Below, piece after piece: positions 1 through 12,400 of a stretch of DNA of 64,000 nt. Made by a program: the position numbers and the translations under genes. The number at the start of each line of letters is the position of its first letter. The first letter of the stretch is position 1. A model generated the notes under the pieces. It was given only the letters and a program-made list of their open reading frames with translations, was not told the origin of the DNA and did no database searches. The DNA lies in contig NC_090128.1 of assembly GCF_040581485.1 (NCBI RefSeq), forward strand, positions 46,840,931 through 46,904,930, in the 5' to 3' direction. The DNA is from Linepithema humile. Taxonomy: Eukaryota > Arthropoda > Insecta > Hymenoptera > Formicidae.

Positions 1-100
1 ACATGTTGCTACTCGCTCCAATACGCTCCAATCTATAGTATTACGTCACGTATACTATAGATAGATTGGAGCGTATTGCAGCAAGTAGGAGCATGTTAAG
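1..100. repeat. Foldback (inverted repeat) element, possibly cut by window edge
   Basis: Two arms of about 45 nt are inverted copies separated by a 9-nt loop (TACGTCACG). The shared core is CAATACGCTCCAATCTATAGTAT, seen on the left at about 18-41 and inverted on the right at 51-80, where a 4-nt insertion interrupts it. The outer parts of the arms (ACATG...GCTAC and GTAGGAGCATGT) pair less well. This is the shape of a short non-autonomous foldback transposon. No transposase is present and the family is not identified. Confidence 0.6.
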
Positions 101-145
101 GCATGTACGCGAACAAACCTAAGGTAATCTCGAAATAAGAACGGA

Positions 146-267
146 CTAAGGGCCTATCCAGACAAACTTGCATAATCGCATAAACAAATGCATAAGGAAA
201 TAGACCAATCAATTTCTTTATGCATACCTTTATGCGATTATGCAAGTTTGTCTGGATATGGCCTTAG
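146..267. repeat. Foldback MITE with long terminal inverted repeats
   Basis: The left end CTAAGGGCCTATCCAGACAA is matched by an inverted copy at the right end (TTGTCTGGATATGGCCTTAG). Pairing continues inwards through TTGCATAATCGCATAA and GCATAAGGAAAT. The whole element is therefore nearly one hairpin of about 120 nt. It shares the inner GCATAAGGAAATNGACCAATC block with the neighbouring element at 305-458, so the two are related. It codes for nothing. Confidence 0.75.
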
Positions 268-510
268 CTGCACTAAAACAGGATAGTACAAAGCAGATAG
301 ATAAGGCCGGAGCACAGACTTTTACATAAAGCATAACGCATAAGCATAAGGAAATTGATTGGTCTATATATAAGCATAAGCAAATGCATAAGGAAATGGA
401 CCAATCAATTTCCTTATGCTTATGCGTTATGCTTTATGCAAAAGTCTGTGCTCCGGCCAATAGTCTGACTTGTTCTCTATCCTGTTTTAGTACAGTCTCA
501 GTGCAGCTAA
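264..510. repeat. Foldback element split by a nested MITE
   Basis: The outer arms are TTAGCTGCACT...ACTAAAACAGGATAG at about 264-286 and an inverted copy at about 476-510. The right arm has an extra GAGACTGT block that is absent from the left arm. Inserted between the arms at 305-458 is a second, nearly perfect foldback. It begins GGCCGGAGCACAGACTTTT and ends with the reverse complement AAAAGTCTGTGCTCCGGCC. The inner copy shares its core with the element at 146-267. The nesting implies at least two rounds of insertion just upstream of SNW1. Confidence 0.7.
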
Positions 511-637
511 AAAGAACAAACTCAATGTGTATTCTGTGTATTGCTAAGATGTCGTCTTGATCGACGATGGCTTGTTATATACTCAGTATATTTTATTAAG
601 TTGGTGTATATTGGTGCATATATATTGTGATTCAATA
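511..637 (+). promoter_or_regulatory. Presumed SNW1 promoter / 5' UTR
   Basis: This is the only non-repeat DNA between the foldback cluster and the SNW1 start codon. An arthropod initiator-like TCAGT occurs at about 573-577, followed by AT-rich sequence. No convincing TATA box in register with it is seen. The ATG at 544-546 ends at once in TGA and would be a 3-codon upstream ORF if transcribed. The transcription start cannot be fixed from sequence alone. Confidence 0.3.
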
Positions 638-3220
638 ATGTCTTTAACAAAGTAAGAAACTTTTACATTTTGTAAAATTATCGTTAATGTTTATTACATT
701 TTAAATAACATTGAAAGATTATTTTCCCATAATTTTCTATAACAACTTAAAATCAGATATTTTAACCTAAACGTAAAGTTTATAACTTCTTTAATTGTGA
801 AAATTTCATTTCTTTTTACAATTAGCTTATTGCCTGCCCCTACTCAAGTGGTGTGGGATAGAGAGGATGAGGCACGTGAGCAAAAATTACGCCAACGACC
901 TGTCTCAGCACTGGTCAAAGCTGTTGTCACAGCTCCACCTTATGGGCAACGTCGAGGATGGATACCACGCAATCCAGAAGTGAGCATATAATTGCTCCAA
1001 CTTTTCAAAAAACACAAAAAAATTTTAAATACACTCTTTTTGATCAATATAAATTTTTCGTTTAATTTTATTCAATCACGGATGGTATTCTGAGCATAAT
1101 ATATATTACACGTAGGACTTTGGAGATGGAGGAGCTTTTCCAGAGATTCATGTTGCACAATACCCTCTTGGAATGGGAATTAAAGGCAAGGAAACAACAA
1201 GCAATGCTTTAGCGGTCCAACTTGATGCGCAAGGAAAAGTAAAATATGATCTCATAGCGAGACAAGGTCATGGCAAAGATAAAGTAAGCATGAATGTAAA
1301 TTACATTCTAGCATTCTAAATAATCACTCCTGATTTATATTTATATAAACTAATAATTTAAAAAAAATTATTTTTTGTAGATTGTATATAGCAAATTGAG
1401 CGATTTATTACCATCGGAAATTACAAACGAGGAAGATCCCTCTTTACAACGACCAGATGATGAAGAACTGGATGAACTCACAGATAAGACGAAAAAAGCA
1501 CTAGAAAAAATAACAAGATCAAAAATTGCAGCTGCCATGCCTGTACGATGCGCCGAGAAACAAGCTCCAGCTCAGTACATACGTTATACACCATCGCAAC
1601 AAGGACAGTCTTTCAATTCAGGTGCAAAGCAAAGAGTTATCAGAATGGTGGAAGCACAAGTGGATCCGTTGGAACCACCAAAATTCAAGTATGTAGAATA
1701 AAACCTAGACGGTTAAATTGTGCAAATGGTACAAAAAATTCTAATGAATTAGAAGGGTATTGATATAAAAATTTATAATTGCAGAATTAATAAAAAAATT
1801 CCACGAGGACCTCCATCTCCTCCAGCACCTGTTATGCATTCGCCTACGAGAAAAGTGACAGTAAAAGAACAAAAAGAGTGGAAAATTCCACCTTGTATAA
1901 GTAATTGGAAAAACGCAAAGGTACTTGGAAATATTTTATGTCTTGTGTATACCTCGGTGTATCACGAAAGAGATAGTAGTAAAATGTAATAAGAAATGTA
2001 TATTTAATTCTTTCGATAAGAGCGAAAAGCTATATTTGATTTTAGGGTTACACAATTCCATTGGACAAACGTCTTGCTGCAGACGGTCGGGGTTTGCAAC
2101 AAGTTCACATAAATGAAAACTTTGCAAAATTAGCAGAAGCTCTTTATATCGCCGACAGAAAAGCCCGCGAAGCAGTCGAAATGCGCGCACAGTTGGAGAA
2201 GAAATTGGCTCAGAAGGAAAAAGAAAAGAAGGAGGATCACTTAAGGCAACTTGCACAAAAGGCTCGAGAGGAGCGCGCTGGCTTGAAATCCGCGGCGACC
2301 TTAGGTTTGTACAGTTGCCGTTCGTTGATGTAAAATAAAAAAGTAAAAGAATATTTCTGGAAATTGAATCACAAAATAGTGATAAAAAAATTAAAACAAA
2401 TCATGAACAAAATATTTGAATGATTTCCACAGATAAGGCTGAGGAATCACGCGAGAGAGACCAGCTCAGACAGGAGCGACACAAGGATCGCGCTCGCGAA
2501 CGTAATTTAGCTCGTGCCGCCCCTGACAAACGTTCTCGTTTGCAACGCGAGCGCGAGCGTGATATTAGCGAGCAAATTGCGCTTGGCTTACCCGCAAAGA
2601 GCATTCCTAATACGGGAGAAGCACAATTTGATCAACGTCTTTTTAACACTAGCAAAGGCATGGACAGTGGTTATGGACACGATGATGAGTATAATGTGTA
2701 CGATAAGCCGTGGAAAGATAGCAATTCCATTGCTTCACACATTTATCGTCCAAGCAAGAATATCGATAAAGACACTTATGGAGAAGATTTGGAGAAATTG
2801 GTTAAGACAAGCAGGTTGGAATATTTCTCATTTTATGTTCACAGCAACACTTGAGTCAATTTTATTTTGCATAATGGTGACAAGTACGAGTTATATATAT
2901 TTTTATTTATACTATATATTTTTATACTTTATATTTTATACTTTTATTTTTATTCATGTCATGAATTATTAAAGCTATCGCATTTACTTATTTATTTTAG
3001 ATTTGTTCCTGACAAGGAATTTAGTGGAACTGACAGATCGGCAACACGATCAGGACCAGTACAATTTGAGAAAGATGAGGAAGATCCTTTCGGTTTGGAT
3101 CAATTCTTGAAACAAGCTAAACGTGCCAGTAGCTCGACCACGACAACAACAAAGCGCAAAGATGAACGCGAACAGCGCGAACAACGTAGAGATGATCGTG
3201 ACAAGCGAAGAAAGCATTAA
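638..3220 (+). CDS. SNW1: SNW domain-containing protein 1 (SKIP / Bx42), 8 coding exons
   Basis: This encodes SNW1/SKIP, a nuclear protein of the activated spliceosome (yeast Prp45) that is also known as a Notch/CSL and nuclear-receptor cofactor (Drosophila Bx42). Exons are 638-651, 826-979, 1116-1283, 1381-1688, 1785-1920, 2046-2304, 2433-2814 and 3001-3220. All introns are GT-AG and all phases fit. They give 546 aa, close to the usual size of about 540. The first coding exon is only 14 nt (M-S-L-T-N, codon split). It was chosen because joining it to 826 restores the family N-terminus SLTNLLPAPTQ. Family signatures seen include PPYGQRRGWIPR, the GDGGAFPEIHVAQYPL block, QYIRYTPSQQG, the SNW motif ISNWKNAKG near residues 253-261, and DKRLAADGRGLQ. 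The C-terminal half is charged and helical, with DPFGLDQFL near the end and a basic RRKH terminus. No defects are seen, and the gene appears intact and functional. Confidence 0.97.
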
Positions 3221-3352
3221 GAACGATTACTACTTAACAAGTGAATTGCATAGAATTCTCGCGGTATAATTATTGACCGTTTATTTCACACAAAAAATTT
3301 TCTCAGTACTCTGAATTCTAATAATAATAATAATAACTCTGAGAATAATAAT

Positions 3353-3637
3353 AATAAACGTGTTTTTATAAGTATGATAGTTTTACTTTTATCAGGAATA
3401 GAATATTTTCTGATTATTATTAATTATTAATTGTTATAGGATTATGTATATTCCTATTTTGAAATGTTATGAAAGCAATAGTGGATAACACACATTTCAG
3501 TATTGTGCTGAGGTCGCCTATCGCATTTTAAACATCTTCAGTATAGATTATTTTTATTTAATTCTTAAAGATTTTGTAAAAGAAATTAATCTATTGCGAG
3601 AAAATCTAAAGCATGTGAATCACAGATAAATAATAAA
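3353..3637 (+). terminator. Candidate polyadenylation signals of SNW1
   Basis: AATAAA occurs at 3353-3358, within an AATAAT-rich stretch about 135 nt after the stop codon, and again at 3632-3637. Either could end the SNW1 transcript. No transcript data are available to choose between them. Confidence 0.45.
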
Positions 3638-5974
3638 ACTTGCTGACACAAGATATTTATCGATATAAACGCCATTATCAATATATATAAAAAAAAAAAA
3701 TTTTTTTTTCTTTGTAACAAAATTTCCATAAAAAGTGTGATAATGTAGTATATGAAAATTACACTTCTAACTGCAATTCTGTTCTATTTTTGCTGCTTCA
3801 AAGAAGAGCAGATACATTTGGCATTTTATTAAGCAAGCTTCTTAAAGAATTTAACGCAAAATTGCGAGAGAAATGTTACAACTTACCTTAAGACCAGGAG
3901 TAATGATTTTCTTCATTTATTCTGTGTTTTATCGTAGAATGATGTAATGTGCTAGGCACACATATTTTTAATCATCAACCGTCTATTTTCGCCGTTACAA
4001 CATCGAATGAGCTTTTACGAAAAAATAGCATAACAAAAAGACAACTAAATACAAAATCAGAAAGAAATTTAACTTTTAACTTTTATTGAGAAATTAACCT
4101 TTTTAATTCATCATGCAAAAGTTAACAGAAAACTGGAATCGAAGATGAATCTGAATTCGTAGTAAATTGAGATATAAATTCTTCCTAGTCTGTTCCTCCT
4201 TCATTTTAATTAGCTTGATCTTTTACATAGTATGAAATCTTGGTGCAACAATTTTATAATGAGATCGTATTAACGAAAGATATAATACTATTTCCGTGAG
4301 TACTTCACCCAGTTGGCAATTTTCGACACGGACTCTCGTGTCAAAATTGGCATTAGTTTCTCGCAACGCAAAACTGAATCACTGTTTTTAAAATTGAGTG
4401 TAAAACCAGAGATTGTCGTTTGGAAGCAAAAGTGAGATGCAAGCGACAAATTCTTTGCGCATTATATCAACTTTGAACAGGTTTGATTAAAATTGTTGGA
4501 TGTTCATCGATTTGAAGAATTTTCACTACTTGGCTAATCGCCAATCTACGCGCGCGCGCACGTGCCCCCCCCCTTACCCCAACACACACACACACACACA
4601 CAACGTTAGCACGCTGTCGTGTTTGTTTCGAGATTTTGACTTACCATTTTCGAGTGCCGCTATTTCGAGATGGACATGTCAGCAGACGTGAACCGGATTT
4701 TTCCACTGTACCGCCTGCATCAAGTCAATTCTAATGACGAGTAATTATAGAAGATCTAAAGGATGAAAAGACACATATTACTTTTATGGAAATCGAAATC
4801 TAGTTGATTTTATCATCAAAAACTAATCCATATCTTGAATTTTATCACTCTTTTGTTATTAAAAAGATAACTTAGAAAAATAAAACAAAAATGATAAGCA
4901 GAAAAATTGATTGAGGATAAATATAAGCGTGAATATGCTTTAATAAATAATAAAATAGCAAGTTTAAAAGTGTAATTATATTATTTTATACAAAAAGAGA
5001 TTTATTATTATTTATTTTTATCTTTGTAGAAAATTTTTATGAAATTTTATTTTTGAAACTTGAACATATGAAAAAAAACGCCGAGTTTCCGGTGCGTTCG
5101 AGTAAACGTATCGGTATTTTTAGTAACAGTTTCGACTCCGACACTAATATCCCGTGAACGTACCTAGCGACGGAAGAACACCGCAATGCACCTCTATATG
5201 TATACGCTTTACTCTGATTTTATACTGATTTTATTACTTAATACTTTTTTCGTCTTGCAAGGAATCTTGCGTCTTGAGGAACAAACATTTCTCCAGCAAA
5301 AATTTGACGTTTCCATGATATTTGATATACAAATTAAATAGTTACATATATGTATATAATGAACGTACATGTGTGCCAAATAGAACATACATATGCGAAC
5401 GTTGCTTGTAGATATGCACGTAAGTGCATCAAGCACGAAATAGTTCTTGCATGACGAAAAACTGAACACGGATTTTTCGTTAGTCGAAAATTGTATTGGT
5501 TTCACAGATCCCAAAAAAAAAAAAAACAAATCAATATATATAATACAAAATACTATTTTATTATTTTACTCGAGTAACGAAGATTTCATCGACTTTTGTC
5601 AAGTGAATTTATCGCTTTCTTAATCGATTAATTGGCTACCGAGCATTTCATCGAGCATTTATGTTGCGCATATATTGAACTTATGTATTATTGTATATAA
5701 AATATTAAAGCCAACTAAAAGTTTCCCGAAATTCGAATTAATATTATTGCAAAAATTCACAAAAAATTCTATACATTGCAACAACAAAGCTTTAATTTTA
5801 GAAAGTATGACAAGCATCGCATACAAATCGCGCAAATAAGAGTACGAAAGATCGCGCGAAAAAAAGTCGAATAACAAAATTCCAATATTTCTCTCATATT
5901 TACATATACGTATACTTCTCACACTTGAAACGCATGCAAGTACGATATATTTGCAATCATTATAACTATTATTT

Positions 5975-6480
5975 TTGCAAATTATTCGTGCGACTTCGTC
6001 GTGTGGATCGAAAGACAAAACTGTCGCGAGATCGTCGAAAAATTACAGCCATCACGCAAGAGATTTATTTTTCAGAAGGGGGATAAAGAGGATTTTCACG
6101 TCGGGACCCATCAACGCTATCCACCGTGACCCAATTATTGCATTTCTCAATTGGATCGGGAAGCTTTCGTGCGCTCGAGAAAAGATCATGCGGGCTGTTC
6201 TCAACGTGTCGCCGCTGCGTAAGAGAGACCGACCCGAGAGAAGGAGGATATGTATCACGTGTTATTTATAAGTTCGATGCGAGGGTCGGCACTTAACCTT
6301 GCCCGACGTGGACCGTCAGGCATGTCACCTAGCCGTTTTATTGCGACTGTGCTCCCTGCGACTGCTCGAAACGCGGTTCCAATTGGGTCAGATCCACGTC
6401 TGCTTTTTGGAGCATTTCACGAGTTGTCAGTGACAGAAGCTTTGAAGGCGGATTAAACTCGCGCCACCTCTCCTCGTCCA
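5975..6480. other. GC-rich patch, function unknown
   Basis: This patch of about 500 bp is clearly richer in G+C and CpG than its surroundings. Three short frames are open across it on both strands. None has a recognisable domain, a full splice context or repeat-driven conservation. A TATA-like TTTATAAG lies at about 6265. It could be a distal promoter, an untranslated exon or a regulatory element, and the sequence does not decide. Confidence 0.3.
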
Positions 6481-7167
6481 TTCTTCTTTCCACGACAGAA
6501 TAGTACGTCGTAATAATTTATTGCAACAATTTGACTTTTTGAGTCTCCCCTCGCAACCTAATCGCGTGTCGCGCGATTTTGAAATCTTTCAAATGGTGTT
6601 TGTAAAGAGAAATTTTTTTCTCGAGCAAAATTAGATATAAATATAACAATTTTATTCCTTTAGAAAAGTGATGGGATACAATGAGAATAATTACGTGCTG
6701 TGAAAGCTTAAATTCGTAATCTTTAATGTTTGATTAATTATCAAGCACATTAACTTTATCGTATAGATAAAATGAAAAACTGTATATTGTCGGTAGGATT
6801 ATGAATCACATAAGATATACGCGGCACGTATGATTGAATTTATAGCATACAGATACAGCGACATTGTAAAAAATCGATTTTTGCCAAATCACGATTGATA
6901 GTTAATCGTTTTGTAAACACAATTCTACAATTCCGACTGCACGAGCGAGCTATAAATGCTCGCTGGTAATGAGCTAAAGCTAGTAATGAGAAGGAATATG
7001 TATAATTAATCTTTCTGCAGTGCTTCCAAGTTCAAAGAATAAATGAACGGACCACGAGACTGGCGATAATCAAGACGCATGTTTGGATTATCGAAATAAT
7101 TCAACTATGATTTCTACCGTAGAAATGCATTCTGATATCTTTCTTTTTGCTTTTGGAAGAAAGTAAA

Positions 7168-7218
7168 AGATCGGTATCTAAAGTTTCTCCTTGCTATCTA
7201 AACTTTAGATACCGATCT
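7168..7218. repeat. Perfect 19-bp hairpin, 13-nt loop
   Basis: AGATCGGTATCTAAAGTTT at 7168-7186 is perfectly inverted at 7200-7218, with the loop CTCCTTGCTATCT. Nothing coding is nearby. It may be the core of a worn foldback element or a structured RNA. Confidence 0.6.
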
Positions 7219-8400
7219 GCGAAACTTTCGATCAATAATCTAATGCATATTTTGCTTTACTTTCTGAATTCGACTATTATAGTTCCAGCAATTTCTATTA
7301 AAATTTTCTCTTTCCATTTTTTATAGTTAAAGAATTATCACGATATTATTCTTCTTGGAATTTCAAAGTATGTGATATCTCCAGAATTATATAGAAAGAT
7401 TTCTTATACACATACATATAAATGTGTCTATGTAGTACCATATCTCATAGATGAGATAAAATACACAAGTCTATCTTTTCTACACAACTTTGTGCACATA
7501 TGCGGAAAATATCATTTATGAATTGTTGGTTTTTTTTTCTTTTATTTACGCCATGATATAACCCGCTAATAAGCAACAAAGACAAAAGAGGCAATTTACA
7601 GCAAAACCAATTATATTAGTTTCCGTTCACCAAAGTATTGTAAAATGAATAACGCTAAGATATCGTCTGAAAAAAATACGCAAAATCTCAAACACTGAAA
7701 ATGAGAGAATCGTTTCGAAGATTTCTGGAAAGCAAAGAAGAGAGGGAATTTCCGGGTGCTTTTCCTGTGAAAGCTCTGTAAAAAGAGAGAATGCAAAGTA
7801 ACAACGATATTTCATTCTTGCTTTCGTTTTTCTTTGCGAGTAAAGAATACAACGATAACGAATGCTCACCATATACCGCTAGAATCTTGATGAAAACAGA
7901 CGCGAGAAGAGATAACGTGTTCGGAATAGAGGGAATATCTCGATCGACGAAAGTCGACGCGGAAATTTTTCAGAGATCAGGTCCCGTTTATGACATTTTT
8001 TCCCGTCAACATACTAAAACCTTGGAATTTTCAATAAATATCGATAATAAAGACATTATGGCAACTTGCTACCAACCTTCCATCTTTTATATTAGCTTCA
8101 TAATTTTGTATATGTATATATTCTGCATAAAAGATGTGAATTGCTGAGAAATGTAAAAAGATGTGAAATATGACGAAAGATTCCAAGTAGTGTACCAGTT
8201 GTAGTTACCATTAGTAACATTACTGCATCTGCGGTACATCTTTCGCTTTTAGCGGAAAACTTGATTCAATTTACGTAAACGGTGGTCGATGCAAAAATTG
8301 GAGCTTCGAGAGCTGCGTTTCTCAAACAAGATTTTCAAAGTCGCTGTATTTTTATAAACTGAAATGTCTCACTGACACTAGCAAAAAGTTAATCAGTATC

Positions 8401-9430
8401 AGCAACATCTGAAGCAGCGCGCTCGCTCCATCTCTGCCTCTACACTTCGGTACAACGCGCTCATCACCAGGACCACGCCCTCGGCGAAGAACCGACGCCG
8501 ACGCCGACGCCGTCGTCCCTTTCTCCCCTCTTGAGCATCTACTCCCGTCGCCGCTCGCCCTCTCTTTTCCCCTCTCACTGTTGTACTCTCTATCCTTCTT
8601 TCTCTCCCAATGGCCCCCGTGTCCCACCCGACGCCTCCGTGCCAGCCAGCCTGACGGCCCCCCAGGATCTCGTCAGAGCGACTCGACTCGTCGTCGACGG
8701 TGACTCGCGCGTTATTCCGCGCTAGTCCGCCACCAACCTCGCGATCGTCTATTTCGTCACCGTCACCATCACCGTCACCGTCGCCGTCGCCGCCGTCGCC
8801 GTCGCCGTCGCTGTCGCCGCCCGTCGTCTCCGCCCGTCGTCAACATCGTGTCGTTTCGCTGGTGGTGGTGGTGGTGGTGGTGGTGGTAGTGGTAGTAGTG
8901 ATAGTTGTATAGTATTAGAAATCGTAATAGTGGTGTGGTAGTGGTGGTAGTGGTGGTAGTGGTAGTGGTGGTGGTGGTGGTGGTGGTGGTGGGTGAGAAT
9001 GATCAGTGCGCGCGCGAGAGAAAGAGAGGGAAAAAGCCGGAAACCGAGCGCTCGTGAAACGTCCGCGCACGCAACAAAGTGACAGTCGTTGACATCGGGA
9101 GGGGACCGGCGATCCATCGATCTCTAGTATCCCGAGATCGGTCGATTCGTGGGATCGAGAAACGCGCGGTCGCGCGTCACGTTGCGTTGCAACGAGGGTG
9201 TCTTCGTTCGAGGGTTGTTACTTGTGGATGACACACTGGGGTGGTGGTGCGAACGGAGAACCCTCGCGGTGCGTGGTGCACCGCTGCTGATCGAAGAGGG
9301 GAGTCACCGTGGTCACTGGTGATCCTCCAAAGACGCCTTTCATCGAATCCCTCGAAGAATCGCACGGAAACGCGGAGCAGAACTCGTGTCCTCTCTAGTT
9401 TATCAAAATTGGAAGCAGCTACATCATATG
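8401..9430 (+). promoter_or_regulatory. GC-rich island, probable promoter and 5' exon of the phosphatase gene
   Basis: This is the most GC- and CpG-rich non-coding stretch in the window. It contains CGACGC repeats (about 8486-8512), CGTCGC/CGTCAC repeats (about 8757-8820) and long GGT runs (about 8860-8995). Purine/CpG-rich sequence follows, with an initiator-like TCAGT at 9004. A donor-like ATG|GTACGT lies at 9428-9436. If 9430 is spliced to the acceptor at 16499, the ATG at 9428-9430 is in frame with the coding exon, giving M-N-M-S-S. An in-frame TGA at 9320-9322 closes the frame upstream. Assignment to the phosphatase gene rests on strand, distance and this junction only. The open frames across the triplet repeats look like repeat artefacts. 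Confidence 0.4.
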
Positions 9431-12400
9431 GTACGTTGTGACAATTTGGTTTGTAACAGTATATATGTCGTTGAAGAAAAGTCTCGTGGAGTCTGTAGTG
9501 CGGAAGATTAGTAGCATGGATTGCGTTGAAGCGCAAGTGTTTGGGCTGATATAATGAAACGGAGTAGTGATGCCTATGCATCAATGAAATGTCGAATGCG
9601 ACTAGTCGGAGATTCACAGCTACGGTAAAAATGTATAACTTTGTACGTGAGAAATGTGCGTTTCTCGTGAAAGGCGAATGATGAGACAGACTATACGCTA
9701 AACGTTCAAGAGTCTGAGGAAAATCTTTTTTTTTAATTTGATTTTTATTTTAAAGTATCGCGTGAAAGGTTTAAATTATGCATATGTCAAGAAATATTTA
9801 CGAAAAAGATCTATATATCATAAGAATACATTCATACATAAATATAAAAAATAAATTGATAATACAAATATAATCATTGATCATTCAAAGAAAATCCTAA
9901 CTTTTTCACATTTCAAAAATGATAATTATCTTTGAAGCTGATCAAAAAATCGCAGAGTAAGCGTCTACATGTTTTTTATTTCTTATAATTTTTCACTGTA
10001 ATTTTTCTTTATGTATTATATAACTGCACGAAGGGAAAGAAACGAATCCCTGACGAGTTCACAGTGCCGTCAATTCCGCAAAGATATAACTTATTACATT
10101 CGTGTTTCTCTTCCGCTGCTGGATGGAAAATATTCGTGAACGCGTTTCCGCCTTGTTTTCGATGTTGTGACGTAGCAGTGAGACGAAACGGCAGTTCGGA
10201 AAAGCGTGAGACTTAACTAGGTGGAATTTTAATGTTTCCACGAAGAGAAGCCGCCGCGAAATCTTGTAATTAACATTGCTGCATGATTGCGGAATCGAAA
10301 GAAATAAAATGTAAAAGCAACGTCGACGCAATTTTTGGTGATAACGGGACGGGAAGTAATAGCGGACCACACTCGGAAAATAATGAGACATCGGATCGCG
10401 ACGAGATGAAATTTAGGTATGATACTTTAACGTTAACTAAATTTCATTTTGTTGCTCACAAATTGTGATTTAGAGAGGAAGGATTAGAGAGTTAATTAAT
10501 TGATTGTTGATATAATTAATCCTTTTGAGCTCGATGATGGTCTTTGTTAATTAATTATCATTCGTGTGATACCCCGTTTTTTATTCTAGTTTCGAACTAG
10601 AATACGTTTTAAACTGGACTGTTCATAACTTGAATGTAATTTGATAGTGCTCAATAATAAACAAAGATTTTACAAAGACAATCGATCATTGCTAATTACA
10701 GCTAAATATTGTTTATTCGTTTTACTAACAAATTAGGTAATAAAAGATTATAATTACAGGTAATAAATAATGATAAATTATCCATTGGTAAAAGAACGTA
10801 TGTATACAGACTTGGATGTTTTAAGAGAATTAAACCAAGAAATTTATTTCGCACGTATAGTAAATATGTATCTGACACACATACACACAATTGGCGAATA
10901 TGTTTACCGAAGCCGAGTAAGAAATTCATCATCGTAAATTTATTATCTTATTTACTCGCATCAACGGTTATGTTTGTCGGTGAATATTGGATGCGAGCTC
11001 CGCGATAATATAGAAAGAAATTCAAGTCCGGATATATATTATATGTAGTATACAATACAGGTGAGCGAGAATAGGATGGAACATATATATATATATATAT
11101 TCGATGATTTTCAGATTTTTACAAATTCCTTCTAATATGAGCGTGAACGGGAACGGTTGGTTTAGCACGGTTTAGTCGTGTACAAAAAAATTGACCTTAA
11201 TATAATCTGATCTAATACAATGATGATTAACGGGGGAAACATATTGAATTTAAAATGGCATCATGTAAAATTATAATAGTAAATTGCATAATTAACAAAA
11301 TGCTATTAAATTACTTGCCGTGTTATATCCGTTACACGTGTTCACTTATACTTATCTATTTTACTCTATTTTTGAATACAGAGAGAATATAATATTTAAA
11401 GCGTCTATTTTGCGAGCGTCAATTACGAACACATATTTTGAGTTTTGAATTATCTGTATCTGCAAATAAAGATATAGTCATAACACGACTTACGAATTCG
11501 AAATGATAATCAATTATGTGTATTCACGCGTGCTTCTACAAGCATAGAAATTTTAGCGACTATTGAGCAAGGACGAGCGTTAAGAGCAGCCAATCTATAT
11601 ATAAGAGAGCTGTAATTCTACGGCTTAAGCGCGTTTACGTGGTTGTTATTTCTTGATAAATTATCCGGATATGCATTTCGTGGAAACAAGATTGTCGCAT
11701 AGCGTTTTCTCGAATTTACAAGATGCTAGATGCGCTATACATATGACGTTTTCTTCTTATTCCGGTTACTGATTTCAAAGAAAATAAAAAAAGCTAAAAC
11801 GTCAGTTATGTTCTTTGATTTTTGTAACGATGACAATCAAATCGTTGTTAAAATAGTGGTTGGATCTCATAATAATTTATTGAGCAAAATGCGCAACCTG
11901 CACCAAACCTGCACCAAATCTGCACAAAATCCCACAGCTGATAACAACCAAATATTTATACTTGTGTAAAAATTAATTTTAAATTTATTATTTAAAATCT
12001 AAAATGTTCCAATTATACGAGCGGAAAAGAAAGAATAGTCCCACTTGCTGCGATTTTCATCATGAGAAAAGAAATTGCGATTGCTGTCGCCTTGAGTACG
12101 CGAAAGCATGTGCACTGAAACAACTTCGAAATGACTTTGATCTCGAAAGTGGCTAGTATGGAAGCCTATGGAACGCGAGAGTTACGAAATCTTTCGCATT
12201 AAAATATAAACAGTCACTCGGCAGTTAAGTTCAAATTTTCTTTTAATATCGAATAAATAATTTAAAATGGGGTAAATGAATTGATGCAATCTCAGAAAAT
12301 GGTATCTTGTATCATCATATGTTTGTGGATTTAAGTTAATGTAGATACAAACAGTTGTAGACTGGTTTCTCCAATGGATCAGTCTGTTTTCTGATCGAAT

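Larger units (their letters stand above)
3638..8400. other. Intergenic region between SNW1 and the phosphatase gene
   Basis: This stretch is mostly AT-rich DNA without a supportable gene. Open frames here are short, overlap on both strands and resemble no family I recognise. Items noted are a CA tract with adjoining C run at about 4559-4602, a poly-A at about 5512-5526, a GC-richer patch at 5975-6480 and a strong hairpin at 7168-7218. Confidence 0.6.

Noticed and set aside
5659..6018. 119-codon antisense frame
   Set aside because: AT-rich composition, no domain and no neighbouring exons. It is consistent with chance.
8749..9117. Antisense frame with His, Thr and Pro runs
   Set aside because: It results from GGT and CGTCGC triplet repeats in the probable 5' exon of a + strand gene, and it has no domain.
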